From contig JBGCGC010000018.1 of NCBI GenBank assembly GCA_045110475.1, forward strand, positions 1-64,000: 64,000 bases of DNA. The letters are read 5' to 3'. Positions 8,793-16,610 of the stretch are shown here, piece by piece (position 1 is the first letter of the stretch; each line of letters starts with the position of its first letter). The position numbers and the translations under genes are program-made. Below the pieces are notes generated by a model, which did not search any database, was not told the origin of the DNA, and saw only the letters and a list, made by a program, of their open reading frames with translations. The DNA comes from Granulosicoccus sp045110475 (GTDB lineage: Bacteria; Pseudomonadota; Gammaproteobacteria; Granulosicoccales; Granulosicoccaceae).

Positions 8793-9374
8793 TTACTCAA
8801 TCTTTACCTTCCCGTCAAAGAACGCAGCCAGTCTACCCGCCTGTATTAACTCAATATCGTTCTGTTCTGCATAATCGCTCGCGGCATCAGAAACGTCACC
8901 CAGAGTGACATACAGATAACCGCTTGCCTCTGCCTTTTCACCGGCTGCAACCAACTGCTTCAGCGGATCAATTCCTGTATTCGCAGCCTTGAACCTCCTC
9001 GTGCACAACAATAATTTGCGGTGCCCGCGAGCAAGTTCCAGTTCAGCAACGTTGTTCTTGACAAGCTTGGAATCAAAGCGTGCCAGTCTGTAGCTCTCAG
9101 CAATTTTCTCTGCCAATTGCGCGGAAGACATCTTTCGAGCTTGCTGGTCCACTTCCAGAACGCGCTTTTGACCGGGTTGTTGAAATTGCCTGTAACCGGC
9201 ATAGCAGGCTATCCCGAAAAATGGTAGCGCAGAGAAAACACCTAATGCTACATACTGAGCGTTAAACACCAGGCTACTAATTGCGATAAGCGCCAAACCA
9301 ATCAATGCGCTGTACCACCATGGGGAGCGAGATAAAACCGCAAACAGTGAATTCTGGGAAACCTTGAACGCCAT
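8793..9374 (-). CDS. Membrane-anchored Mrr-like (restriction endonuclease-fold) protein
   Basis: About 193 residues from ATG 9374 (a TTG at 9392 would add six). Two hydrophobic helices (about residues 15-62) are followed by a cytosolic domain resembling the Mrr-cat family: LARFDSKLVKNNVAELELARGHRKLLLCTRRF, then IDPLKQLVAAGEKAEASGYLYVTLGDVSDAASDYAEQNDIELI. In active Mrr domains the central strand usually ends in QxK; here it reads CTRRF, so the catalytic lysine may be missing or shifted. Similar two-helix proteins are common but uncharacterised. No restriction or methylase partner is nearby. Confidence 0.6.
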   Translation of the reverse strand: MAFKVSQNSLFAVLSRSPWWYSALIGLALIAISSLVFNAQYVALGVFSALPFFGIACYAGYRQFQQPGQKRVLEVDQQARKMSSAQLAEKIAESYRLARFDSKLVKNNVAELELARGHRKLLLCTRRFKAANTGIDPLKQLVAAGEKAEASGYLYVTLGDVSDAASDYAEQNDIELIQAGRLAAFFDGKVKIE

Positions 9375-9392
9375 GCAATTAGAACCTGTCAA

Positions 9393-9825
9393 AACCGGAT
9401 TGAGTCTGCCCTTGAACGACTAATACCATCAGCTCCTTACCAACGATGGGAGGCAATCAGTGAACAGGGTTTCGAACGGAACGCTGAAACGGAGCAACCG
9501 GAAACAGCCACCGTTATTGTCCCAAGCGCTTAAATTTCAGTGAACCGATGCCTGCCAGCATAGTATCAGGCAACGGCTGTATATATTTCGCTTGCTCGTT
9601 GAATTCGTGCCAGTCATCACTTTTAAACCCGCGACGTAACGTGTCGGGAACCAACTGAACCCAACCTTCTGCTCCTTACTCTAAATCCACTATCAAAAAC
9701 AAGGGCCTTTCCTGTTTTCTACCGCTATTTCACCTTAAGCGGCCAAACAAGGCTCTGGCAGGTGTCAAAAATTAATTACCGGTTCGTTAACAGACGTGAA
9801 CCCAACAGTATCGTAAGAGCACGGC
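9393..9825. other. Intergenic region with possible gene remnant
   Basis: This gap separates the Mrr-like gene from the lipoprotein gene. Apart from the stop-interrupted coding-like stretch listed separately (9514-9738, minus), nothing recognisable is present: no tRNA and no clear promoter consensus. Confidence 0.4.
9514..9738 (-). pseudogene. Possible decayed coding remnant
   Basis: On the minus strand, the frame ending with TAA at 9514-9516 reads GAEGWVQLVPDTLRRGF... to ...MLAGIGSLKFKRLGQ over 9517-9675. It is preceded in the same frame, across a single TAA (9676-9678), by RPLFLIVDLE. The amino-acid composition looks like real protein, but there is no ATG and an internal stop. It may be the end of a degraded gene or a very small gene using TTG; the family was not recognised. 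Confidence 0.3.
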
Positions 9826-10554
9826 ATGCGAAGACCCTCAACAGTTGCAAAGACAGTGCTATGTCTGTGCGCAGTATTTATGAGTGGTTGCGCGTCGCGG
9901 CCTGTTTCAGAAGTTGGAAATGTCGCAAGCAACTACGCAGCAACCTCGAAATCACCTGAGACGACGCTACCAGAGACCACAGCGAACCTTACAGCGCCGG
10001 ACATACCCGACACTAAACTCCCGGCGACCACAGCAGTCACTGCAGTACCGACAAGCAGCGCTGACAGCGGCTCCCAACGATTGCCGTCAAACGCCCCAGC
10101 GGCGGACAAATGGTCTGACGTGGGAGCCGCTTCACCCCTGGTAATACGCGTTCAGTCGCTGGGTGGCTTGCACTTGTCAGCAGGTGATCTGATAAAAATC
10201 GAAGTAGAACCTGCGCAGGATTCTCAGATTCACTGCTATTACCGTGACGGCGAAGGGTTGGTCACCAGACTATTTCCCAACAGATTCAACGCAGAAAGCC
10301 TGGTACGCTCAGGTGAAACACTGGTTTTGCCGGAATCTGATGAGTGGCAGCTCTCGGCAACCATTGCCGGGGCCAGTGAAGACTTTATGTGTATCGCCAT
10401 AGCACCCGAATGGTTTGATCAGCTGAGTGTGATTCCCCTGCTTCCTGATCTTCAGCCAAAACCGGCGGCTGATCTTAGCCAGATCTACAACCGCTACAAG
10501 GAGGCCATGGGTACCAAGCTGATAAAACAAAGTATCAGCATCGCCGTGCACTAG
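9826..10554 (+). CDS. DUF4384-type lipoprotein
   Basis: A 242-residue protein with a lipoprotein signal (hydrophobic LCLCAVFM then lipobox MSGC at about residues 19-22), so it is expected to be anchored by a lipid to a membrane facing the periplasm. Residues 25-100 are a Thr/Ala/Pro-rich linker. Residues 105-205 resemble the DUF4384 domain: LSAGDLIKIEVEPAQDSQIHCYYRDGEGLVTRLFPNRF and WQLSATIAGASEDFMCIAI. Such domains occur in envelope proteins that accompany OmpA-like proteins, and an OmpA-family gene follows 71 bp downstream. The precise role is unknown. Confidence 0.7.
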   Translation: MRRPSTVAKTVLCLCAVFMSGCASRPVSEVGNVASNYAATSKSPETTLPETTANLTAPDIPDTKLPATTAVTAVPTSSADSGSQRLPSNAPAADKWSDVGAASPLVIRVQSLGGLHLSAGDLIKIEVEPAQDSQIHCYYRDGEGLVTRLFPNRFNAESLVRSGETLVLPESDEWQLSATIAGASEDFMCIAIAPEWFDQLSVIPLLPDLQPKPAADLSQIYNRYKEAMGTKLIKQSISIAVH

Positions 10555-10625
10555 CATCGATTACTCATGCCTGAAAATCAACCCGACGAATCAGTACAAT
10601 TTAATTAACTCATCAAGGACAGCAA

Positions 10626-11237
10626 ATGAACACGTCTGATAACAAATCAATCTCTCCGACCCATTACGCAGGATGTTCACTCAAAGTGGCAGCAGTTGCC
10701 TGTCTCGCGCTGATGTATTCTGGATTGGGGCACACCGCTGATGCTACTGATTTCACCGAAAGAGACACAATTTTCTATAGCGAGCCTCCCACTGCTGAAG
10801 ATCTGGGGCAACACCTGTTTCCAGCTCTTGAGAACACAGGTCTGACACGCGGAATCTCGTTCAAGGAATCTAAAACGCAGTCATCGGTGGATAAATCCGT
10901 GAGTATGCCGGTGCTCTTCCATTTCGGGAAAACGTCGGTGATAGAAGAATCGCGCCCATTCCTTGACAGGATTGGTCAGATGTTGCTCAAACCCGAATAC
11001 GTTAATCAGAAACTGGTTGTAGAAGGACATACCGATGCTGTGGGTACCACCACTAACAACCAGCGCCTGTCGGAACTCAGAGCGCTTGCCATCAAGGAAT
11101 ATCTGGTATCGCAATTTGCTATCGACCCGTATCGGCTGTTTCCAACAGGAAAAGGCGAAAGCCGATTAATTGAACCTGAAGCGCCAACGGACAGAGCTAA
11201 CCGGCGTGTGGAATTTCTACCCTACCGGGAACAATAG
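10626..11237 (+). CDS. OmpA-family peptidoglycan-binding protein
   Basis: A 203-residue protein with an N-terminal hydrophobic export segment (VAAVACLALMYSGLGHTADA) and a C-terminal OmpA-like domain (residues 95-200): FHFGKTSVIEESRPFLDRI, VVEGHTDAVGTTTNNQRLSELRALAIKEYL and DRANRRVEFL. The Asp of GHTD and the Arg of NRRVEF bind diaminopimelate in this family. AAGGA precedes the ATG. It probably forms an envelope unit with the upstream DUF4384 lipoprotein. Confidence 0.85.
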   Translation: MNTSDNKSISPTHYAGCSLKVAAVACLALMYSGLGHTADATDFTERDTIFYSEPPTAEDLGQHLFPALENTGLTRGISFKESKTQSSVDKSVSMPVLFHFGKTSVIEESRPFLDRIGQMLLKPEYVNQKLVVEGHTDAVGTTTNNQRLSELRALAIKEYLVSQFAIDPYRLFPTGKGESRLIEPEAPTDRANRRVEFLPYREQ

Positions 11238-11461
11238 ATCCCGGTATTTGGCCAACACTTGCATGATTTTTTTGCAGTCAATCAGCGCAAGCAGTGCGAT
11301 GGTAGTGCGGGACAGGCGTAAGCGATTTCCGACAGAGGTTCAAACGAGACGCTTGTGGTAGTACACTGACGCTACCGGGACACTCTTGATCTGTTCCGGG
11401 ATATTCGCATGCGAATGATCCATGCACTGACCATACATCGAACGGACAGCAAAGATTGACG

Positions 11462-12406
11462 ATGACAAAGCCTGCGATATTGAGTTTTGAAACCTACGAT
11501 TCGTGGGACAGTGAACCCATGAGTGAACTGTTCGAGGTGCATCGTCTGCCTGCCGATGGCAATCCTGAAAGTATGCCCGGGCAAGTCAGGGAACAGATCA
11601 AAGCGTTTGCCTTTAAAGGGCACAGCAAGCTGGATTCAACGCTTATGGATGCGTTCCCCAATCTGGGCCTGATAGCCAACTACGGTGTGGGTTATGACAC
11701 GATTGACGTTGCGTATGCATCAAGCAAAGGGATCAGCGTCACTAACACGCCCGATGTACTGACAAATGATGTTGCTGATCTAGCGGTGGGAATGCTGATT
11801 GCGTTGTCACGAAACATCGTGGGTGCATCCGAGTGGGTTCGTTCAGGTCAATGGGCATCTTCCGGGGCGTTTCCCATACAAAGGACGCTGTCAGGTACCT
11901 CTGTAGGGATCGCAGGCATGGGACGTATTGGCCGTGCAATAGCCGATAGGTTACAGAATTTCGATATGCAGCTTCACTATTTTGCACGCTCTGAAAAAGA
12001 CACCCCCAACTGGCAATATCACGACGATGTTATCTCGCTGGCATCGGCTGTTGACATCATGGTCGTTGCGGTATCAGGCGGGCCAGATACGGTGGATATC
12101 ATATCCCGCGATGTCATGCGTGCACTGGGATCTGACGGTTTGCTTGTCAATATTTCCCGTGGTACCACCGTGGACGAAGAGGCTTTGATAGAGCTGCTGA
12201 GCAATAATGAACTGCGCGGTGCGGCGCTGGATGTGTTTGAAAACGAGCCGCGTATCGACCCACGATTCCACAACCTCGACAACGTCCTTCTACAACCCCA
12301 CCAATCCTCAGGCACCGTAGAGACGCGCAAGGCCATGGGTGCATTGCAGCGTGAGAATTTGAAGGCTTTTTTTGCCGATACGCCGTTGATTACACCAGTA
12401 AGCTGA
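11462..12406 (+). CDS. D-isomer-specific 2-hydroxyacid dehydrogenase
   Basis: A 314-residue NAD(P)-dependent dehydrogenase of the glyoxylate/hydroxypyruvate reductase group. The nucleotide-binding motif is GIAGMGRIGRAIADRL (about residues 145-160). The catalytic triad can be placed as Arg in NISRGTTVDEEAL, Glu in DVFENEPRID and His in LQPHQSSGT. A TTG at 11456 would add two residues; ATG 11462 is preferred. Product specificity is not evident. It is convergent with the FadB-like gene, 27 bp away, and not obviously linked to benzoate metabolism. Confidence 0.85.
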   Translation: MTKPAILSFETYDSWDSEPMSELFEVHRLPADGNPESMPGQVREQIKAFAFKGHSKLDSTLMDAFPNLGLIANYGVGYDTIDVAYASSKGISVTNTPDVLTNDVADLAVGMLIALSRNIVGASEWVRSGQWASSGAFPIQRTLSGTSVGIAGMGRIGRAIADRLQNFDMQLHYFARSEKDTPNWQYHDDVISLASAVDIMVVAVSGGPDTVDIISRDVMRALGSDGLLVNISRGTTVDEEALIELLSNNELRGAALDVFENEPRIDPRFHNLDNVLLQPHQSSGTVETRKAMGALQRENLKAFFADTPLITPVS

Positions 12407-12433
12407 CTGACAGGTGCAGCTGAAGTAGCAGGC

Positions 12434-13978
12434 TCAAAGCTGACGTGCATCAACATCAGAGATTCGTATACCTTTCTCGGCACACTGTTTCAGCAGTGGA
12501 CTTACCTGCCATGCAATCCTGTCTTCCTCACTCAGGCGCTCTAGCTGCGTCACAATAAACTTGGCATCAAGCGTATCCGCAAAGTGCATCAGCCCTCCTC
12601 GCCAACGTGGAAAGCCGTAGCCGACTATTGTAATTAGGTCAATGTCTGACGCTTTTTGTGTAATGCCTTCCAGAAGTATGTCAGCGGCCTCATTGATCAT
12701 TGCCAACAACAGTCGCTCACGAATCTCATCAGCGGAATAGTCAACACGTTCGATTTTCGCAAAATGGGCTTCTTCAATAGCCAGATCTGCAACAATCGGA
12801 TCATCCACCCGACCACCACCACCTGGGTAGCGGTACCAGCCTGCTCCCGTTTTCCTGCCCAGCTTGCCAAGCTCGATCATCCGATCAGCAATCGGAATAT
12901 AGCGTCGCGCAGGATCGCGGCTGGCCTGCTTGCGTTGTCGCCTGGCATATGCAATGTCAAGTCCGATAAGGTCCTGTGCTGAATAGGGCCCCATGGCGTA
13001 GCCAAATTCCACCATGGCTTCGTCAATTTCCCACGGAGTGGATCCATCCATCAAAACCGTGTCAGCAGCCTCACGATAGCGTTCCAGAATGCGTTTGCCC
13101 ACAACGCCGACACGCTCATCGCTGTCCGAAGTCTCGACAGTGTCAGCAAGGATCTCTGACACCGGTTTTGCATTGTGCTCTACATGCAAAACATGCCGAA
13201 GTGCGATTGCCTGTTCTGCGTTCCGCAAGGAAACGAAGGCGTCCCATTCGACTGCCAGGCCTTCATGGAACGACAAGGCAAGGCCACGTTCAATCACATC
13301 AATAACCTGTAGTGGCGCTATCTGTCCGGGATTGTCGGTATCCGCCTGATTACGCGCAGCATCGAGAAGTTCCTTGTTGATCTCGGGCGCGGGCAATTCC
13401 TGAACAGGCACCAGGCAGCCGAGTTCTTCGGTATTGACCATGAACGCAGCGTCCACGGGTACATCGTCTATCTCATTAACCAGTCCAGCGCTGAAGGCAG
13501 CCTTCGCATCCAGAATTTTGGCACCACATATCATATCGAGTGTGGTTGCAAGCCCCACCAATCGCGGTAAGCGTTGTGTTCCCCCGGCACTGGGTACCAC
13601 CCCAAGCGTCACATCAGGCAGGCCAATCCTCGCGCTACTACTCATGATTCGCATTCGGCATGCCATGGCAATCTGTGCTGCACCCCCATGTGCCACTCCC
13701 TCGATAGCCGCTATCCACGGCACAAAGCTTTCTTCTATTGCATTGAGTACGTCCGACAGGCGTGGTGTAGTCGTTAGGCTGTCGACCAGACAAACGTCAG
13801 CGTCTGCCGGGATTCCCACGCCTTTACCATTGAATATAACTCTGTCGAGACACTCTTTCTCGGCCCAGCGAACCGCGTCAAGTAGCTCTTTGCGCATCGT
13901 CGATGAGATGATATACACCGTCGGGTAGGCTATCTCGACATAGCCAACATACGCTTCTCGATGTCTGGCAACGCTCAT
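12434..13978 (-). CDS. FadB-like enoyl-CoA hydratase/3HCDH C-domain protein lacking the Rossmann domain
   Basis: 514 residues from ATG 13978, 7 bp after boxR (the open frame extends upstream to 14203 but overlaps boxR). Residues 1-200 are a crotonase domain (VAHGGAAQIA, RIGLPDVTLGVVPSAGGTQRLPRLVG). Residues 220-275 are the usual linker. Residues 294-514 are the two 3-hydroxyacyl-CoA dehydrogenase C-terminal domains (MGPYSAQDLIGLDIA, GKLGRKTGAGWYRYPGG, YGFPRWRGGLMHF). The roughly 180-residue NAD-binding domain normally between them is absent: the text passes directly from RVGVVG to GKRILERY at residues 289-301. The crotonase glutamates are also changed (Q102 and D122 at the FadB E119/E139 positions). 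Likely part of late benzoate or beta-oxidation steps, but activity is doubtful. Confidence 0.8.
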   Translation of the reverse strand: MSVARHREAYVGYVEIAYPTVYIISSTMRKELLDAVRWAEKECLDRVIFNGKGVGIPADADVCLVDSLTTTPRLSDVLNAIEESFVPWIAAIEGVAHGGAAQIAMACRMRIMSSSARIGLPDVTLGVVPSAGGTQRLPRLVGLATTLDMICGAKILDAKAAFSAGLVNEIDDVPVDAAFMVNTEELGCLVPVQELPAPEINKELLDAARNQADTDNPGQIAPLQVIDVIERGLALSFHEGLAVEWDAFVSLRNAEQAIALRHVLHVEHNAKPVSEILADTVETSDSDERVGVVGKRILERYREAADTVLMDGSTPWEIDEAMVEFGYAMGPYSAQDLIGLDIAYARRQRKQASRDPARRYIPIADRMIELGKLGRKTGAGWYRYPGGGGRVDDPIVADLAIEEAHFAKIERVDYSADEIRERLLLAMINEAADILLEGITQKASDIDLITIVGYGFPRWRGGLMHFADTLDAKFIVTQLERLSEEDRIAWQVSPLLKQCAEKGIRISDVDARQL

Positions 13979-13985
13979 GAAAAGC

Positions 13986-14918
13986 TCAGTTGGTGGTCTC
14001 TTGCCGCAATGCGTCGCTGGCGAGTAGATTATGAGACTGGATAAGTGCCGACAAGTCACCGAGCGATTCATTGACGGTTTTGCCACTGGTATTGAGGTGG
14101 TAATCAGCCTGTCTGTAGCGCGACTCTCTGATCCGGAGAATTTCCCGCAGTTGCGCCATCGCACGCGGGTTACCCGCCATCGGCCGCAAGTCACCCTGCG
14201 CACGTACGCGCTCCATGTGCTCAGTTGGGTCGGCCTTTAACCAGATTGTATGACATCGCTCTAGCAGCTCGGCGAACGTCTGGCTCTGTTCCACTAGCCC
14301 GCCTGCCACTGCCAACACGATCCGATCATGGCTCGCAATAATGGCCTTCAGGGTATCCGCCTCAAGCGTCCTGAATCCCTCTTCGCCATACAACGCAATG
14401 ATCTCTCCAAGTGGTATCCCGGCACTGCGTTCTATTTCGGCATTGAGTTCGACGAACGGTATGTCCAGTGTTTGCGACAGCTGTGCTCCAAGTGTTGATT
14501 TTCCTGCACCACGAAGACCGATCAGACATAGACGCTCTGATTTGCGTTCGCGAAAGTGCTCAGGATCGAGGGTGCGCAGAACGTGTGCCCGGGTTGACGC
14601 ATCGGCCTGTCGATAGAGCTCAACCAGCCGCGTCACCTCGTCAGACAGGCCATCATGACTACGAACGAGTTCGTCGACAGTGAGCTCGAGGGCCAGAGCA
14701 AGTCTCTGCAACAGTCCGATTGATATATTTCCCTGCCCACCTTCGAGCTGCACAAGGTAGCGCGTTGACACACCCGATCGTTCAGACAACTCACGGCGGG
14801 AATAGCGCTTTGATTTACGCGCTGCCAGAACACGTGCACCGACTTGCTGAATCATGGCTGCCGCAGAGGCTTCTTGCTCTGTTGCGTGATCATCTGTGCC
14901 GTGAGCTTTGCTACTCAT
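13986..14918 (-). CDS. boxR: BoxR, benzoyl-CoA-responsive repressor
   Basis: About 310 residues. An XRE-type helix-turn-helix (RKSKRYSRRELSERSGVSTRYLVQLEGG) is fused to a shikimate-kinase-like domain with P-loop GLRGAGKST. This combination is characteristic of the BzdR/BoxR regulators, which use the kinase-like domain to sense benzoyl-CoA and repress benzoate genes. The ATG at 14918 lies 10 bp past the thioesterase stop; a longer frame from 14969 would overlap that gene. A palindromic AT-rich operator candidate lies upstream of boxC at 19899-19924. Lying inside the box operon, boxR is probably autoregulated. Confidence 0.92.
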   Translation of the reverse strand: MSSKAHGTDDHATEQEASAAAMIQQVGARVLAARKSKRYSRRELSERSGVSTRYLVQLEGGQGNISIGLLQRLALALELTVDELVRSHDGLSDEVTRLVELYRQADASTRAHVLRTLDPEHFRERKSERLCLIGLRGAGKSTLGAQLSQTLDIPFVELNAEIERSAGIPLGEIIALYGEEGFRTLEADTLKAIIASHDRIVLAVAGGLVEQSQTFAELLERCHTIWLKADPTEHMERVRAQGDLRPMAGNPRAMAQLREILRIRESRYRQADYHLNTSGKTVNESLGDLSALIQSHNLLASDALRQETTN

Positions 14919-14928
14919 CGACAGGGGT

Positions 14929-15426
14929 TCAGTGGTCTGCGCCTGCAGAGTCGTCTGCAGCGGTGTCACCGGGTAGTTGGCGTTCTACAATCTTGCGAAG
15001 CTCGTCAGGCGGTGGCTGCTTTGTAAAGGTATCTGCCACGATAAACACATTGACAGAACGAGAGGCGAAGCACACGCGACCGTCCTGCTCACCATCGACG
15101 CGAAAAGTGACTGATGTTGTTCCAAGGTGAACGGGCCATACATGGCAGATCAACTGATGACGAGGAGTTACCGGATGACGAAAGTCCATTTCCAGTCTGA
15201 CAAATGGCGTACCAACGTTTCGGTCGATCTCCATCTGAAACCAGCCATCACCGTCCAGCTGATATTCCCACCAACCGTTTATTGCATCGAGAGCAAACCA
15301 TGGCAAGCGCCCGGTGTAGGCTATTCTGGCAGGATCACAATCACCCCAGCTTACACGCAATGGGTGCTGGTGGGCAGTACTCGGTCTTGCTTCCAAGTCA
15401 GTACGTCTCCACGTGGTAACGCCCAT
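14929..15426 (-). CDS. Hot-dog acyl-CoA thioesterase of the box cluster
   Basis: About 165 residues (ATG 15426; longer in-frame starts reach 15480). It resembles 4-hydroxybenzoyl-CoA thioesterases: VSWGDCDPARIAYTGRLPWFALDAINGWW near the start, where the Asp of GDCDPARI is the catalytic position. A hot-dog core follows (VRLEMDFRHPVTPRHQLICHV). It overlaps the end of boxA by 29 bp. In box clusters such an enzyme is thought to release trapped CoA from benzoyl-CoA or ring-cleavage thioesters; that role is inferred from context. Confidence 0.85.
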   Translation of the reverse strand: MGVTTWRRTDLEARPSTAHQHPLRVSWGDCDPARIAYTGRLPWFALDAINGWWEYQLDGDGWFQMEIDRNVGTPFVRLEMDFRHPVTPRHQLICHVWPVHLGTTSVTFRVDGEQDGRVCFASRSVNVFIVADTFTKQPPPDELRKIVERQLPGDTAADDSAGADH

Positions 15427-16600
15427 TTTCACGCATGGCATCGCGCAGCGTTTGCCAGGGTTGGCCGATTGATTCTGCAATGTTGGTGAACGCCTCCTCC
15501 ACCCCTTGCTCCATGGACTTCAGTCCACAGATATAGACATAGGTATTAGGATCCTGAAGCATCTGCGCTACGGTATCTTCCTCTGCTCGCATTCGATCCT
15601 GCACATATTCTTTTGGCTGGTCTGGCAGGCGACTGAAGACTAAGTGTTTTTGCAATAGCTTCTCAGGTATTTTATTGAGCGGACCAAAATACGGGAGGCT
15701 TTCTGGTGTCCGTGCTCCGAAAAACATCACCATACCGCCATCCTGCTCACCCACCGTGCGCTGGCGCGCCATGGTAAAGGCGCGCATGGGTGCAGATCCG
15801 GTCCCGGTACAAATCATTAACAAGCGAGCTGCAGGATCTGATGGCAACAGAAATGTCGCACCGAAAGGACCGGTGGCATTGACTGTATCGCCTTTGGCCA
15901 GATCGCAGATATGGTTAGAACAAACACCATTCTCTTCACGCTTTACTGTCAACGAAACATTGTGGTAGCCAGGCCGCTCACCATCACGCGGACTGGACAC
16001 AGAATACAAGCGCGGCAGATGCGGCTTGCCTTCATCATCCACACCGGGTGCGATGATGCCCAGTGATTGACCTTCGAGGACCGGAAACGGTTTTCCCTGA
16101 AAATCAAGGATGATATGGCGTACATCGGTATCGGCACCCTCTGCCGTAAGTCGATAATTTCCTTGCACCGTAGCTTCTACTGCATGGCTAAGGTTATAAA
16201 GGTTAATCGTCGGTTTGGATGCCGACACAGGCGCACAAGCCTTGCCTCCTGCTCCCTTATGGGCCTCAGCCAACAGGGCCGCTATGGGATCGACATCACT
16301 TTCGTCAAGTCGCTCGCCATCGTTGGACGCCTCGCCCAACGTCACATCGCCTTGTTCAGGCAACTCGTCCCATTCGTATTGGTCCTCTAAAGAATAGGGT
16401 GTGTCGACCACCCGCCATTCATCAATGGATCCTGTTGGGCAAACCGGAATGCAATCCAGACAATTGTTGCACTTGGAAGCATCCACCACGACATTGTCGT
16501 CATTGTGCTCGATGGCCTGTATGGGACAGGTCATCTCGCAGGTATAACAACGGATACAGATTTCAGGATCGATCAGGTGCTGTTTAAGCGGGTGGTTCAT
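15398..16600 (-). CDS. boxA: Benzoyl-CoA 2,3-epoxidase reductase subunit BoxA
   Basis: 400 residues from ATG 16600 (GAGG 9 bases upstream, 10 bp after boxB). The N-terminus has two [4Fe-4S] ferredoxin motifs (CIRCYTCEMTCP and CNNCLDCIPVCP, about residues 14-55). A ferredoxin-NADP reductase module follows: FAD site RLYSVSSP, NADP-binding MICTGTGSAPMRAF and a C-terminal VETY. It transfers electrons from NADPH to the di-iron oxygenase BoxB for 2,3-epoxidation of benzoyl-CoA. Confidence 0.95.
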   Translation of the reverse strand: MNHPLKQHLIDPEICIRCYTCEMTCPIQAIEHNDDNVVVDASKCNNCLDCIPVCPTGSIDEWRVVDTPYSLEDQYEWDELPEQGDVTLGEASNDGERLDESDVDPIAALLAEAHKGAGGKACAPVSASKPTINLYNLSHAVEATVQGNYRLTAEGADTDVRHIILDFQGKPFPVLEGQSLGIIAPGVDDEGKPHLPRLYSVSSPRDGERPGYHNVSLTVKREENGVCSNHICDLAKGDTVNATGPFGATFLLPSDPAARLLMICTGTGSAPMRAFTMARQRTVGEQDGGMVMFFGARTPESLPYFGPLNKIPEKLLQKHLVFSRLPDQPKEYVQDRMRAEEDTVAQMLQDPNTYVYICGLKSMEQGVEEAFTNIAESIGQPWQTLRDAMRENGRYHVETY

Positions 16601-16610
16601 CAGCTGGGCC

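Noticed and set aside
13434..13928. 164-codon plus-strand ORF
   Set aside because: Shadow of the crotonase domain on the other strand; Ser/Thr/Ala-rich with no recognisable fold.
12434..13978. Frameshift or pseudogene explanation for the FadB-like gene
   Set aside because: The frame is open throughout and both flanking domains are well preserved, so an in-frame domain loss fits better than decay; assembly collapse remains possible and is stated in the finding.
13979..14203. N-terminal extension of the FadB-like gene to 14203
   Set aside because: It overlaps boxR in another frame and the extra residues are Arg/Cys-rich; ATG 13978 gives the normal crotonase start.
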